DNA of 64,000 nucleotides from the NCBI RefSeq assembly GCF_029784135.1, contig NC_073746.1, forward strand, positions 291,920,089-291,984,088, given 5' to 3'. The notes beneath the pieces were generated by a model. It searched no databases and was not told where the DNA came from. It saw only the letters and a program-made list of their open reading frames with translations. Source of the DNA: Toxorhynchites rutilus septentrionalis (Eukaryota > Arthropoda > Insecta > Diptera > Culicidae). The position numbers were made by a program, and so were the translations under genes. Below are positions 54,252-64,000 of this stretch, piece by piece. Every line of letters starts with the position of its first letter. Positions within the stretch are counted from its first letter, which is position 1.

Positions 54252-55136
54252 GTCGTTGGTTACACACGATTATCCCTAAGGTTTCGACGAAAGCTTGGTT
54301 TAAGGGATTGAATGTCGGTCGTGATTTCATTCGCGTGATATCTCGGCTTATGTCCAATCACTACAACCTAAACGCGCATCTCTATCGCATTGGGCTCGCA
54401 GCAAACAATCTTTGTGATTGTGGCGATGGCTACCACGACATCGAGCATATTGTCTGGTCGTGTATCCGGTTCCATGCTGCTCGCTCTCAGCTCTCTAGAG
54501 CACTGAGAGCAAAAGGCAGACAATCGGATATCCCCGTCCGGGATATCTTAGGTAGCCGTGATCCTGATCTTCTGCTTCATCTATACCTGTTCCTCAGAAA
54601 CGCCGATGTCAACGTTTAATGATGTTTGCTTCGTTGTGCCCCCGTTTCATATCCCTCCTATCCGATCGATAAACTTTTACTAAGTCGCGGCAATACATAC
54701 GCACACACTTTACAGATGCACGGGCCGAAGGTTGTGCAGTCCACTGATCATTCAACAAGAGCCAAAGGTTGTACCGCTCATGACAACTCTACACGAACTG
54801 ATGATTGCGCCGGCTAGTGACCATTCTATCCTGGATTCCTCGAGAAGACGCACCACGCTAGATATGGGGTACAGACTAGGGGGGCGTTGCTGATTAATGG
54901 TCAGCTGCATCCCAATAGGAAGTATCCCGTGTCGGGTACACGTACAGAGCATTGGAGACAGCAACATCACAATTATGAAAACACTTGTAATACTAACCTC
55001 GAGCCAACCGCGAGCAATCGGTTTCATATTACTAACATAGTTATAAGGCAAAAATTGTCGAAATATTGAACTCCCGGCCCCGTCAGGCTGACGCCATATG
55101 AGCCTTAATAAAAATATATATTTTGGATAAAAAAAA
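54252..55136 (+). mobile_element. 5'-truncated I/LOA-type LINE, 3' end
   Basis: Target duplication ACAAAAATCCA (54241-54251 and 55138-55148). Coding tail at 54283-54619, then a 3' UTR of about 500 bp and an A-rich end (TTAATAAAAATATATA... A10). Confidence 0.85.
54283..54619 (+). pseudogene. LINE ORF2, C-terminal part
   Basis: The frame contains DFIRVISRLMSNHYNLNAHL then LCDCGDGYHDIEHIVWSC, the post-RNase H Cys/His region (C-x-C...H-x4-H-x4-C) of I/LOA/R1-like LINEs, and VRDILGSRDP before the stop. Only the last ~110 residues remain, so it cannot act alone. Confidence 0.85.
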
Positions 55137-55145
55137 AACAAAAAT

Positions 55146-56060
55146 CCATCCCCTTAGGCGTCCAGCACTTCCTGCAAGCACCGAGGCGAGATTTCTGGTC
55201 ATTGTAGACGGAAGTACCTCCCAGAACTCCGTACTCGTCGTTTTGAGTTCCGCTTCGTTCCCTGGATTTTAATGGATGGATGGTTCTTGATTTCCCACCA
55301 CTTATACTTAATAGTGTTCAAGTTCGGTGATTTCGGAGGTGTTTTGAGTTGATTGGGACATAATAGAGCAGGCATTCCAGCACCACGAAGTCGAAGATCG
55401 ATTAAGCCATCTTGTCCATCGCCAAATCGATAAACACCATGAATCCAGTTCCAGAAGCCGCACTACCGCCGCCGTGATTTACTGTGATAACCAAATGCAG
55501 AATCGGAAGCACCGATCCTGGTTTCTTCGACGCCATCTGTCTTCCATTCGATTCAAAGATATTGGGTTTCGGCTCATCTGTATAAAAGACCTTGTTACAG
55601 AACTCCTTAGGTCTGTTTACATATGCCTTAGCAAACTGTAGTCGTTTTTTTTCATATTCACCTTTGAGATGTAATACTTTTCACGGCCAGCACGACCTCT
55701 GAGATTGTTCCTGACAGGTCTTCCTATGATGCCGGCTGCTTCGGTAGTCAATTTAGGAATGTTTGTTTTGGCGTTCTTTTGCAATGTTCGAACAATTACC
55801 TGTTCATCATCAGAAGATAGAATCCGTTTGCTTTCTCTACCGGGGGATTTTCCATGGTTCCTTTGTATTTCCAATTGTTTATGATTTAATTTACTGTAGA
55901 GTGGGTTCTTCCGACAACAGCTGCTATTTCCTGCAATGTCTTTCCACGATAGTTCATAATTATTATCATTGAACATGTAACAATATCTATTTCTTTCCTC
56001 TAACTTGCCATTTCGATAAAAAAATTAAACATCAATAAAAAACAAAAAACCAACCAGCTG
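55146..56060 (-). pseudogene. Tc1-like transposase, degenerate
   Basis: Reverse-strand pieces: N-terminal HTH (YRGKTLQEIAAVVGRTHSTV), a second HTH with GRPV-RN-RGRAGREKYYIS, and a C-terminal LKTPPKSPNLNTIKYKWWEI, equal to the Tc1 signature P-Q-SPDLNPIE--W. Several frameshifts and stops; the catalytic D residues cannot be followed. It belongs to the IR/DR element around it. Confidence 0.8.
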
Positions 56061-56103
56061 CCCAAGCAATGGTTAAGTGTTGACACCAATCACTGATGAA
56101 AAA

Positions 56104-58270
56104 ACAGGAAGTGGGTTATATCTATGGTATAACCGCAATGGTGACGTAGGACTATCGTTGATTTAGTGATCATTTGTTTGAAGTTGAATCTGAATCCATT
56201 CTGAATGAAAGAATAAATGAATAGTTGGGGGACTTCGAAAACGAGAGCGTTACGTTGGAGGTACAAGGTTTTATGCATCCAATATTGGATATGAAAATAT
56301 CCTACTGATGGGGAAGAATAATCTTCAAAAGCTTTCCTGCTAATTGCACTTGATTGAAAAATAACAGAACCAAATGTATTTGGTCGCAGAAAAACAAAAA
56401 AAAACATTAAAATAAACTCTTCCGCTTGAATGTAATTTTCAATCCCAAGGGGAACTGGCAGATTGTTTTGCAGTAACGATGACATCTTTCTGGATTCTTC
56501 TCGATTCTTCTCGAAGTCCACCACCAGTGGTTAATGCTAACTTGATAACCACCTGTTAATTGCACTTGATTGAAAAATCCCAAAACCAAATGTATTTGGT
56601 TGCAGTGTTATATGGATAGAAAACATTAAAATAAACTCTTTCGCATGAATGTATTTTTCAATTCCCAGGGGAACTGGTAGATTATTTTTCAGCAACAATA
56701 ACATCTTCCCAGATAGTCTCCGATACTCGAAGCCCACCAGTGGTTAATGCTAACTCGATAAGCACCTGTTAATTGCACTTGATTGAAAAATCGCAGGACC
56801 AAATGTATTTGATCGCAGTGTTATATATTAGAAAACATTTAAAAAAAACTCTTTCTCATGGATGTATTTTTCAATTCCCAGGGGAACTGGCAGATTATTT
56901 TTCAGCAACGATAATAATTTTCCGGAATCTTCTCGATGCTGGATGGCATTTAAACGGAAGAAGTTCCGCACGTATATATATATATGTGTGTTGTGGCGGC
57001 CGCTTCGATATCTCAAATGGAATCGTTTTTCGGTGCTGATAACTTCTCGGTCGTCTTCTCTTCTTCTGATGGTTCGGCTTTTCTGTCAAGTTTTTCGCCG
57101 TCCAGCTCGTCCAGCTCGTTCAATAACGATGTTGCCTTGTCGATGTCGTCACGAAAAATGAATGCGTTTCACCACCAGAATATCGCTTAAGTATGCTTTT
57201 TGTGCGTGATTGAATCGAGAGAAGGTGTGGTTTACGAAGGCAATTTGGAAGGCAAACTAGAGGGGAATAAACTCTCTGAGTTTGAAACTTTCGGCGACTG
57301 AGCAACAATCAATTGAAAATTATATAATTTTCGCGATGCGAAACATTTTCCGTTGAGCGCGCATACAATATTGGATACGAAAATTTTCTACTGATGGGGA
57401 AGAATAATTTCAGAAGCTTTCCTGTTAATTGCCATTGATTGAAAAATCACAAAACCAAATGTATTTGGTTGCAGTGTCATATGGATAGAAAACATTAGAA
57501 TAAACTCTTTCGCATCAATGTATTTTTCAATTCCCAGGGGAACTGGCAGATTATTTTTCAGCAACGATTAGATTTTTCCCGATTTTCCTCGATACTCGAA
57601 GCCCACCAGTGGTTAATGTCACTCGATAACCACCTGTTAATGGCACTTAATTGAAAAATATTTGGTCGCAGTGTTACATGGATAAAAAACATTAAAATGA
57701 ACTTTTTCGCATGAATGTATTTTTCAGTACCCAGGGGAACTAGCAGATTATTTTGCTGAATGGCATCCAAACGAAGAGTTCCGCGCGTGTATGTGTGTGT
57801 GTGGCGGCTGCTTCGATCTCTTCCCGGGGAACCATTTGCGGCGTCACTCTCCTCCTGATGGATTCCCTTCTGGCCTAAGGTGCACAAACAGGCTCTTGGT
57901 GACACCGTTCATTCGCGCTTTCATGATAAACGAAGAGCTTCACCACAACAGCGACAACATGCTCCAATCGCTGTTCAATTAGAACTGAGTGGATTTCCGA
58001 GTGGCGCTCGCTTATATACCGATTGGTGTATTCAATAGCCTGTTTTGAGATCAATTTTAAGACTATTGAAACAAGTTTTTGGATTAAAAAGTAACAAGTA
58101 TATAACGCGTAGACATTTTATCTTTCGAATGAAGTGTTCATCATACCATTTCGTTCAGTTGTTTAGGAGCTATTAATGCTCAAAATCTCGGTCTCCGGCG
58201 TAACGCTTTCGTTTTCGAAATTTTGATTTTACACCCCGGTATAGAAATGAAAGACGTAGTCCTACGTCAA
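56104..58270 (-). mobile_element. E-like element B with terminal hairpin and tandem repeats
   Basis: Left end ACAGGAAGTGGGTTATATCT then TATAACC (hairpin GGTTATA/TATAACC), CGCAATGG and TGACGTAGGAC; right end GTAGTCCTACGTCAA in an A run. The order hairpin, CCGCAT-like spacer, TGACGTAGGA is the same as in E copies 1-4, so B is a related family. No transposase. Confidence 0.65.
56330..57740. repeat. tandem ~210-bp repeats inside element B
   Basis: The marks CCTGTTAATTGCACTTGATT and TTTTTCAATTCCCAGGGGAA recur at about 56336, 56551, 56764, 57424 and 57629. Between the third and fourth copies lies a different segment (about 56940-57360) with a short (TA)n and GC-rich sequence. Confidence 0.8.
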
Positions 58271-58557
58271 AAAGTACGCTAATTAGCAAAGACACTTACT
58301 TGCAAGACTAATTTGTTCGGAGAAATTTAAGGTGTACACTCAATTTTGCGATGCCTAGAATAGAGATTGTTTTCAATTTTTAGGAATGAACAATCAGCAG
58401 AAAACTTTTATCCGAACTTTATTGCACATACAGATAGTTAAAAGTGTGAGTAATAAATATGCATCAAAAGAATCAATGTATTAAAAATATTGTATACCAA
58501 ATAAATGGAAAGTATCGTCAAGTAGCATTTGTACACTCGATTTCGCGATAGACTGTA

Positions 58558-59669
58558 TCTATGTTAAGAAAAAGTGATCAGAAGGCGTTCTATCTAGAAA
58601 GTACACGGGGTCGTCGTTGACCGTTGGGTCGTCATGTTCCTTGTTCCATGTTGTCTACATTTCTTGTAGGACGATATCCCAGCGCGTTTCTCGGCTCACT
58701 ACACTTAGTGATGTCTAAATTTTTCATTTATTCGCTTTTTTGTCGTCGCTCAGCTTCCGATTTTCCCCCGATCTAGGCTTTCTGGCAGTCGATTAACGTT
58801 CCGTGATCACCAAAGCAATAAAATTACTTTTGATAATTTTGCAAACTTTTCAAGTGTCGCTTTTTTTGATTGGACGCCATCTTGAGAACTGAAGCGCACA
58901 CGTCAAAATTGCACACGTTGCACAAATGCACATTCACAAAAAAATCGTTAAATTTAAGTTTATCCAATTTTAATTTGGGTGCAATTCGAATTTTTCGCCA
59001 CGGGTACTCTTCCCTGGCAGCAAATGTTTCTACTTTCTGGCGGAAGGAGGGGGTGTAAATTAACTCTTCCGTCCCGGATGCAAAAGCTTCACTCGACGCC
59101 ACTGATGCTTATATTAGTAACATTTAGTATCATATGTTACACTGTCAGTCATCGGTTACAGACGCAGCCTGAGCGAAAACTCGGTGTCAGTCACCGGTGA
59201 CTGGCGTGGCAGTCAACGCGTTAATTGGAGATGTGCTTGGTCAACAACAAGTATTAGACAATAAACGGTATAATTTTGCCACGCATTGCGCTTTGATCCT
59301 TTTCAACCTGAAACCAGAACGCAGCATCAGCTAGCTGAGCATAAGTAACAAGAGTACCCTCTCGATGGCCTCGCAATTCGGAATAACTCCTACATGTCGG
59401 TCGGCCACCGACCCGTCGTCGGAAGCTGTGGAAAAATTAACTGGGTGAACGTAATGGACCGATTAATTTTTGTTCTGAAATATATAATTCACTGCAATTC
59501 AAACTATCTGAAGAAATTTCCACACTCATATGTAATTTGTTTTTTTGGAAATGTTAGAATGATAAAAATCCCTTGAGGATTTTTCCGCGTTAGAATAGTT
59601 CTAGTAGGCTTTCGTGACATTGCGCCTTTATTGTTTCCGTTGCTGTTATTTCCTTTGTATTTTTTTTTC
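58558..59669. other. unassigned DNA
   Basis: No coding frame with a recognisable domain and no paired inverted ends. CAGTCA/CGGT-rich pieces at 59140-59215 (for example GTCAGTCACCGGTGACTGGC) contain a palindromic GTCACCGGTGAC. Confidence 0.4.
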
Positions 59670-59957
59670 CGGGAATCGGTGCCCTCCTAGTTGCTCGTTT
59701 ATATGGGAGAACAACTGTAGCAATGAACATGATATTCGGGACCGACCCCATAGTGGTTTTGGAATGGTTAAAGTCCTCTCCCTATAGTTGTAGAACCATT
59801 ATAGCGAATCGGACATTTGAAATACAGTCGATAACCGATGGTTGCAGGTGGTTGCACGTTGCTAGAACGAAGAATCCCGCTGACATGATTCTCCGCGGAG
59901 TAAATCCCACTGCGCTAATCACAAACGAAAGGTTAGCGGAAGGAAGAGAGTGTAGGC
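59670..59957 (+). pseudogene. BEL/Pao pol, RNase H region fragment
   Basis: The + strand frame reads GALLVARLYGRTTVAMNM, FGTDPIVVLEWLKSSPYS and LHVARTKNPADMILRGVNP: the DS-x-VL-W and V-x-T-NPAD-x-SRG motifs of Pao RNase H. It is interrupted by a hAT at 59958 whose target duplication is in the frame; the element resumes at 62302. Confidence 0.8.
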
Positions 59958-62301
59958 TAAACTGACCAGACGTCCCGCGTTATGCGGGACAGTCCCGCAT
60001 TTCAACGAAATGTCCCGCGTAAGATTCCGTCTCGCGAAACGTCCCGCATTTGGCAAAAGAAACGAAAATGTCCCGCGATATCAATATATTTCAATATCAC
60101 AATTTGATCATGTTGATTTTCTTAAATGGATAAACCTCAAAAAAAAACTTTTATTTGGCAGACTGTTCAAGAGCGCTTCTAATGCATTCAAAGATTAATA
60201 CGTTGAGCTGGTTTCATCGCACCGACATTGGGCTTTTTGTTTAGAGAGCAGTGTTTGGATTTCGATCAAAATCGAATGATACACAATGTGTCATGCAAGT
60301 AAACTCTCACAAACATATAACCAAATATGAGAGGATCATTAAGATACTTGTATGAATGTCAGTAATCACTTGTGTAATATTTAGTGATTAAACTGAGAGA
60401 GGAACGAAGACTGTTGATTGCATATCCGATCTGTATCAAACATCGCATACCATTTTCGAAGCCTGCATACAAGTTTGAACCGCATATATCGTCCCATTTT
60501 ACTATAGCGAAACCCACTGCACAGAAAAGTGCAAAGCAATAAATGATACAAGAAAAATTACGTCATCATTCAGTCACCATTTGCGGAGAGCAACAAATGG
60601 GGAAAGAGAGCGGTGTTGCTAGTAAAACTATGCGGTCTATATGAATATACACATTTCAAGGGATAGAGGCGTTAAAAATGGAAAATATAATCTGACTACC
60701 CTTCCCTTAGCCTCTATCGAGCTAAATAATCATATAGTTTGCACTCTCTGAGACTTAAAAATCAGGATCTGCTACATTAGCTGAATATGAATCTTTCGCT
60801 TTGCGTTGTCCGTACGATCCTGCTGTTTCATGATGCATGGAGAGGTCGATATGCATATGTTAGAGGCAAAGAAGAAAATAAGCTTTCTGCACCGAAAGCG
60901 TATATGATAGCTTTGCTTGCATGCTGGTGTGCAATGAAGTGCGAGCCGATGCAGAGTTGTCTCGTTCTCTTTTGTGTCGTGATTTGCAGCACATAACAAC
61001 AATAGAATACCGCTGGGGGAAATGTTTCCTGAAAGATCATATTTGAACGAACGAAAGCGATTTTTTCAATGAGTGGATCATTTGGCAAACACTGTTAGAG
61101 AGTGTCAACTGGAAGCGACAGCAACAAAATTGGAAAATGATTTTTATGAAAGTCCCCTATTGATCCGCAGGGACCAACGTGAATCAGACGAAAAGTTCAT
61201 CTTTGGTCCCCTAGCTCGGTCAGGGCTTAACGTTTTCAATAAGCCGGAAGAACTAGTGTATACTCGATAGGAAAAGGCAGAGTTGTTCGATGAAGTATCG
61301 TAAATGAAGCGCTGGGCGGTCTTACGGAAGTTGGCCGAAACCTGAACCATGGCCGATGAAAATATGTATATCGGCGTGTTATTTTACCTTTTCGTGGCTT
61401 TGGTGGTCGTCTGTCTCTCTATTTTGGCCTTTCGCCCAAAAGTTTTCTATCAGGCTAAGCTGGGAAATGTTGGGAAGGTTGGTGGTCTTCGCAACAATGT
61501 TTATCCCCAACCGATCCATCCTCCAGTGATCTTTTGGCATAATGGGCTGATCCCAGGTTCGGCATAAAGACCACATCACCTTCCCAACTCCGGCAAGCAC
61601 TTCGTACAATATATCTCCCCGTGCACCATATGACTCGAAAGATCCGGAAAGAGCGGCTTGGGCATTCCCTTCACGTCTGTTAGAGAAGGACCTTCTTCGA
61701 GAACTTGATGTGAATGATATATTCAAGCATCAAGTACGTCTCGTCTTTCATTATGAGTACGAAAAGAAGTTTTTTAACAGAGCCTCAAGCTACTCCTTCT
61801 GGGTGATTGCCTGCTGCTCAGATGTGGGGTGGAGTTTGCAGTATGGAAAAATCATCAAGTTGCTTGACAGTGCTGCTGCTGCTGCGAATCAACATCCTTG
61901 AAGGCTTAATAAACGTAAGATTTAAAGAAAATTTGTTCCTATAAATTATCTTTCATCGCCATCCGAAATAAGTCATTTTTTTTTTTGAATGCATACGTTA
62001 ACATTAAAATCGATTAAAAATGAATTGGAATTTTCGAGCCTTCCATTCGATAATTCGAAGAAAATTGTAGAATTTGAATCGTGCTTGCCAGGCGTAAATG
62101 CTCTGATTGAGCGAGTGATTTTCGGGCGTAAACAAAATCTAAACCACCGAAAAATCACAACTGAGTGCCGATACTCAGAAAAAAATAATACTGATCAGTT
62201 TAGAATCGCTAAACTATGGTTTATGTTCACATAACGTATATACATAACGTTTTGTTTTTTTTTGTGTCCCGCGTTAGACCTCTGACCATCTGGTCACTTT
62301 A
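59958..62301. mobile_element. hAT-type element in the Pao relic
   Basis: Target duplication GTGTAGGC (59950-59957, 62302-62309), ends TAAACTGACCAGA and, inverted, TAAAGTGACCAGA. GTCCCGCGTTA-type motifs are near both ends and GCGTTATGCGGGAC at the left. It has no hAT transposase frame; the interior includes a degenerate mariner piece (61379-61726). Confidence 0.85.
61379..61726 (-). pseudogene. Tc1/mariner transposase C-terminal fragment
   Basis: Reverse-strand frame with NLPNISQLSLIENFWAK, a decayed form of NPPN-PQLRPIENFW. Only the C-terminal signature can be recognised; the preceding part is a poor match. It lies within the hAT at 59958-62301. Confidence 0.6.
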
Positions 62302-62309
62302 GTGTAGGC

Positions 62310-62780
62310 CGATGTAGAGTTTCACCAGACCAAGAGACGAGATCCTCGAACAGAAACCGATTGTTCTTGCTGTTCAATCAATATCGCCAGAAGTATATCA
62401 AATATTTTACAGAACACTCGTACCCAAACTGGATGAATCTACTCTAGAGTTCCTTTGATGGAATAGCTAACTAGTGCCAGGACGTTACTAGTGAAATTTA
62501 CCCTAACTGAAGCCTTCAAAGGCGACTGTTGTATCAACTGTTGTATCCAGAAAAATCAAAACACTCATTTCTGAATCCATTCATCGACTCTGGAAGTATA
62601 ATTCACGTGGGTGACTGGTTGAGGTAGACAGACGGGTTGTATCCAACCATATATCCGATCCCATCGCCAAGTTGCTCGGCATCTCTTATCATCGGTGTCT
62701 CATCCATGGAGGAACGAATCTAACTCTCGCAGTAATTCGAGATCATTTTTGCTATATTCACGTGAACCGACTTCATGAGT
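62310..62780 (+). pseudogene. BEL/Pao pol, start of integrase
   Basis: Degenerate frames end with SDPIAKLLGISYHRCLIHGG then TLAVIRDHFCYIH: the H-x-x-x-H...part of the Pao integrase zinc-binding domain. It joins 59670-59957 across the hAT. The region between is broken by stops. Confidence 0.7.
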
Positions 62781-62849
62781 ACCAGCGAATTCAGGGGAAG
62801 ATGCTACATTTCAGGCATGTCAGAATATCTACGACAACTACATCAGATG

Positions 62850-63345
62850 ACAGGTGTTAACGGGGACAAACAAATGGATTCACTACGACAATCAAAAAGA
62901 TTGTATGTATTATGTATGCCCGGCCAACCGGGAACATCAACGCCGAAGCCGAATATCCACGGTGTCAGAGTAATGCTATGTGTTTGGTGGGATCCAAAGG
63001 GTGTGATCCACTATGAGCTGCTAAAACCTGGCGTCTGAAGCGAGCTTTTGCAGAAAAACGTCCAGATTATGTGACCGTCTGGTCGATCTGAGTCGATAAT
63101 ATTCCATCATGACAACACCCGACCTCACGCTGCCGTTCGAGTTAAAAACAGTTATAACCCAGACCTTGCCTCTTTCGACTACCATTTGTTTCGAATCGAA
63201 ACTTTCGAATACAGGAATCAACAATTGGGTGGACTCATTCTTGGCTTCGAAAGATGAACGCTTCTTCCATGATGGAATCCGTAAATTGCCAGAATGATGG
63301 TAAAAGTAGTGGGTAGCGATGGCCAATACTTTGAATAATGTATTA
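62850..63345 (+). pseudogene. mariner transposase fragment
   Basis: Frames in order: [20 protein letters not shown] with [18 protein letters not shown], then FHHDNTRPHAA (second D), NPDLASFDYHLF (third D) and FLASKDERFFHDGIRKLPE with SDGQYFE at the end. The N-terminus and first D region are mostly missing and a piece is deleted between the second and third D motifs relative to intact mariners. DD34D type; different from the copy at 48724-49752. Confidence 0.85.
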
Positions 63346-64000
63346 ATCAATTTTAATATCCAGATAAATCTGTTTTTCATGCAAAAAACGGAACGAATTA
63401 GATTGCACACCCAATACAAATCACGACTTATGTGCAGGTTTCGATTCAGCTTCTGCTCTTGATGACAAAACGGCTTCGTATTTATTTTCCGAGAGCTCCC
63501 ATGGTTTTCCGAAAATTGAAACGAACAACAAATTCCTTCATGAGTGCACGGGTCGTATCTGTGGAGATCTGTTTCTTGCAAAGATGTTTTTCTTTATTGA
63601 TATCTGGTAATTTTTGTAATACGCTTCTAGTGGATTACAAGGTTGCAACATTTGCACCACTCGATTGGATTTGACTCGATCAGATGTGTCACATCCCTAT
63701 CGGTCGGCGCTCTTCGTCGAAGCAATCTGGATCATGCCGCCACTGGGAGAGATTGAAACGCCAAGATATCATTGTCACGATTTCGCCATTACTATCCATT
63801 ACATGAAGAAAATTATATTATTATTTGAATTAGAATGTAACGATTATACGAAATTATGAAGAGGAGAAAAATAGAGACAAAAGGAGAGATTAAGTTATTT
63901 ACAGAGATTTACAGTTATCTCAAAAAAATTTTTTGTCAAAAATCGATTTTTCAGGCGTAAAAACGAAAAAGTGTAAAAAAAAAACATTTTTTTGCCAAAA
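63346..64000. other. unassigned DNA to window end
   Basis: AT-rich; frames such as 63021-63581 on the reverse strand overlap the mariner relic in antisense and show no domain. I see no gene. Confidence 0.4.

Larger units (their letters stand above)
53720..58555 (-). mobile_element. Tc1-type transposon with IR/DR ends and nested insertions
   Basis: TA at 53718-53719 and 58556-58557; ends CAGTCAATCGCAAAATTAAG and CAGTCTATCGCGAAATCGAG. A second inner copy of the motif (GCAAAATTGAGTGTACA) occurs about 200 bp inside each end (54168-54184 and, inverted, 58333-58353), the IR/DR layout of Tc1-type elements such as Sleeping Beauty. Its own sequence is about 1.7 kb; a TTAA MITE, a LINE piece and a 2.2-kb E-like element have been added. 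Confidence 0.85.

Noticed and set aside
57120..58000. Possible host coding exon in the GC-richer parts of element B
   Set aside because: Short frames without domains, repeated layout and location within a repeat element.
63021..63581. 186-codon reverse-strand frame
   Set aside because: Antisense to a recognisable mariner transposase fragment; no domain of its own.

Overview
The window looks like a piece of a large, repeat-rich insect genome, most likely a culicine mosquito. I infer this from short host introns (54-72 bp) beside one 15.3-kb intron, insect-type mdg1/412-like and errantivirus-like retrotransposons, Jockey, RTE-like and I/LOA-like LINEs, BEL/Pao, mariner/Tc1, hAT, Helitrons, tRNA-derived SINEs and TTAA/TA MITEs. 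No species can be fixed from sequence alone.

Two host genes are supported, both partial. (1) On the + strand, three coding exons (12915-13125, 13197-14055, 29361-31402) encode the last ~1036 residues of a low-complexity, Ser/Asn-rich protein ending in an AN1-type zinc finger, best matched to the ZFAND4 type. Exons 2 and 3 in the window are separated by 15.3 kb of nested transposons. (2) On the - strand, five exons (53468 down to 51643) encode the C-terminal ~524 residues of an SLC44 choline-transporter-like membrane protein.

Layout: 1-4605, - strand gag/protease and 5' LTR region of a Ty3/gypsy errantivirus-type element, its gag split by a hAT element; 4606-5461, two abutting Helitrons; 5462-12900, mostly anonymous DNA with one hAT transposase relic; 12915-14055, AN1 exons; 14056-29360, the TE-filled intron (SINE, a Tc1/mariner relic holding a complete mdg1-like LTR element with identical LTRs and a hAT containing another MITE, a MITE, a second SINE, an RTE-like LINE split by a retroposon); 29361-32100, last AN1 exon and 3' UTR; 32741-36789, a TTAA-flanked element containing two copies of one MITE family, one of which holds a Helitron and a broken errantivirus env; 37137-39460, dead Jockey LINE; 40231-49831, a mariner with up to five levels of nested insertion; 51530-53468, SLC44; 53720-58555, a Tc1-type element with IR/DR ends, itself filled with a MITE, a LINE and a tandem-repeat element; 59670-63345, BEL/Pao relic split by a hAT, then a dead mariner.

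Most striking: a family of elements (five here) with a terminal hairpin, inverted TTGACGTAGGA-type motifs at both ends and insertion in T/A runs, resembling Helentron-derived HINEs; an ORF1-only LINE whose 3' UTR carries tandem stem-loops with compensating changes; and a short 3' stem-loop tail at five loci, one being a 58-bp insertion with its own 10-bp target duplication.
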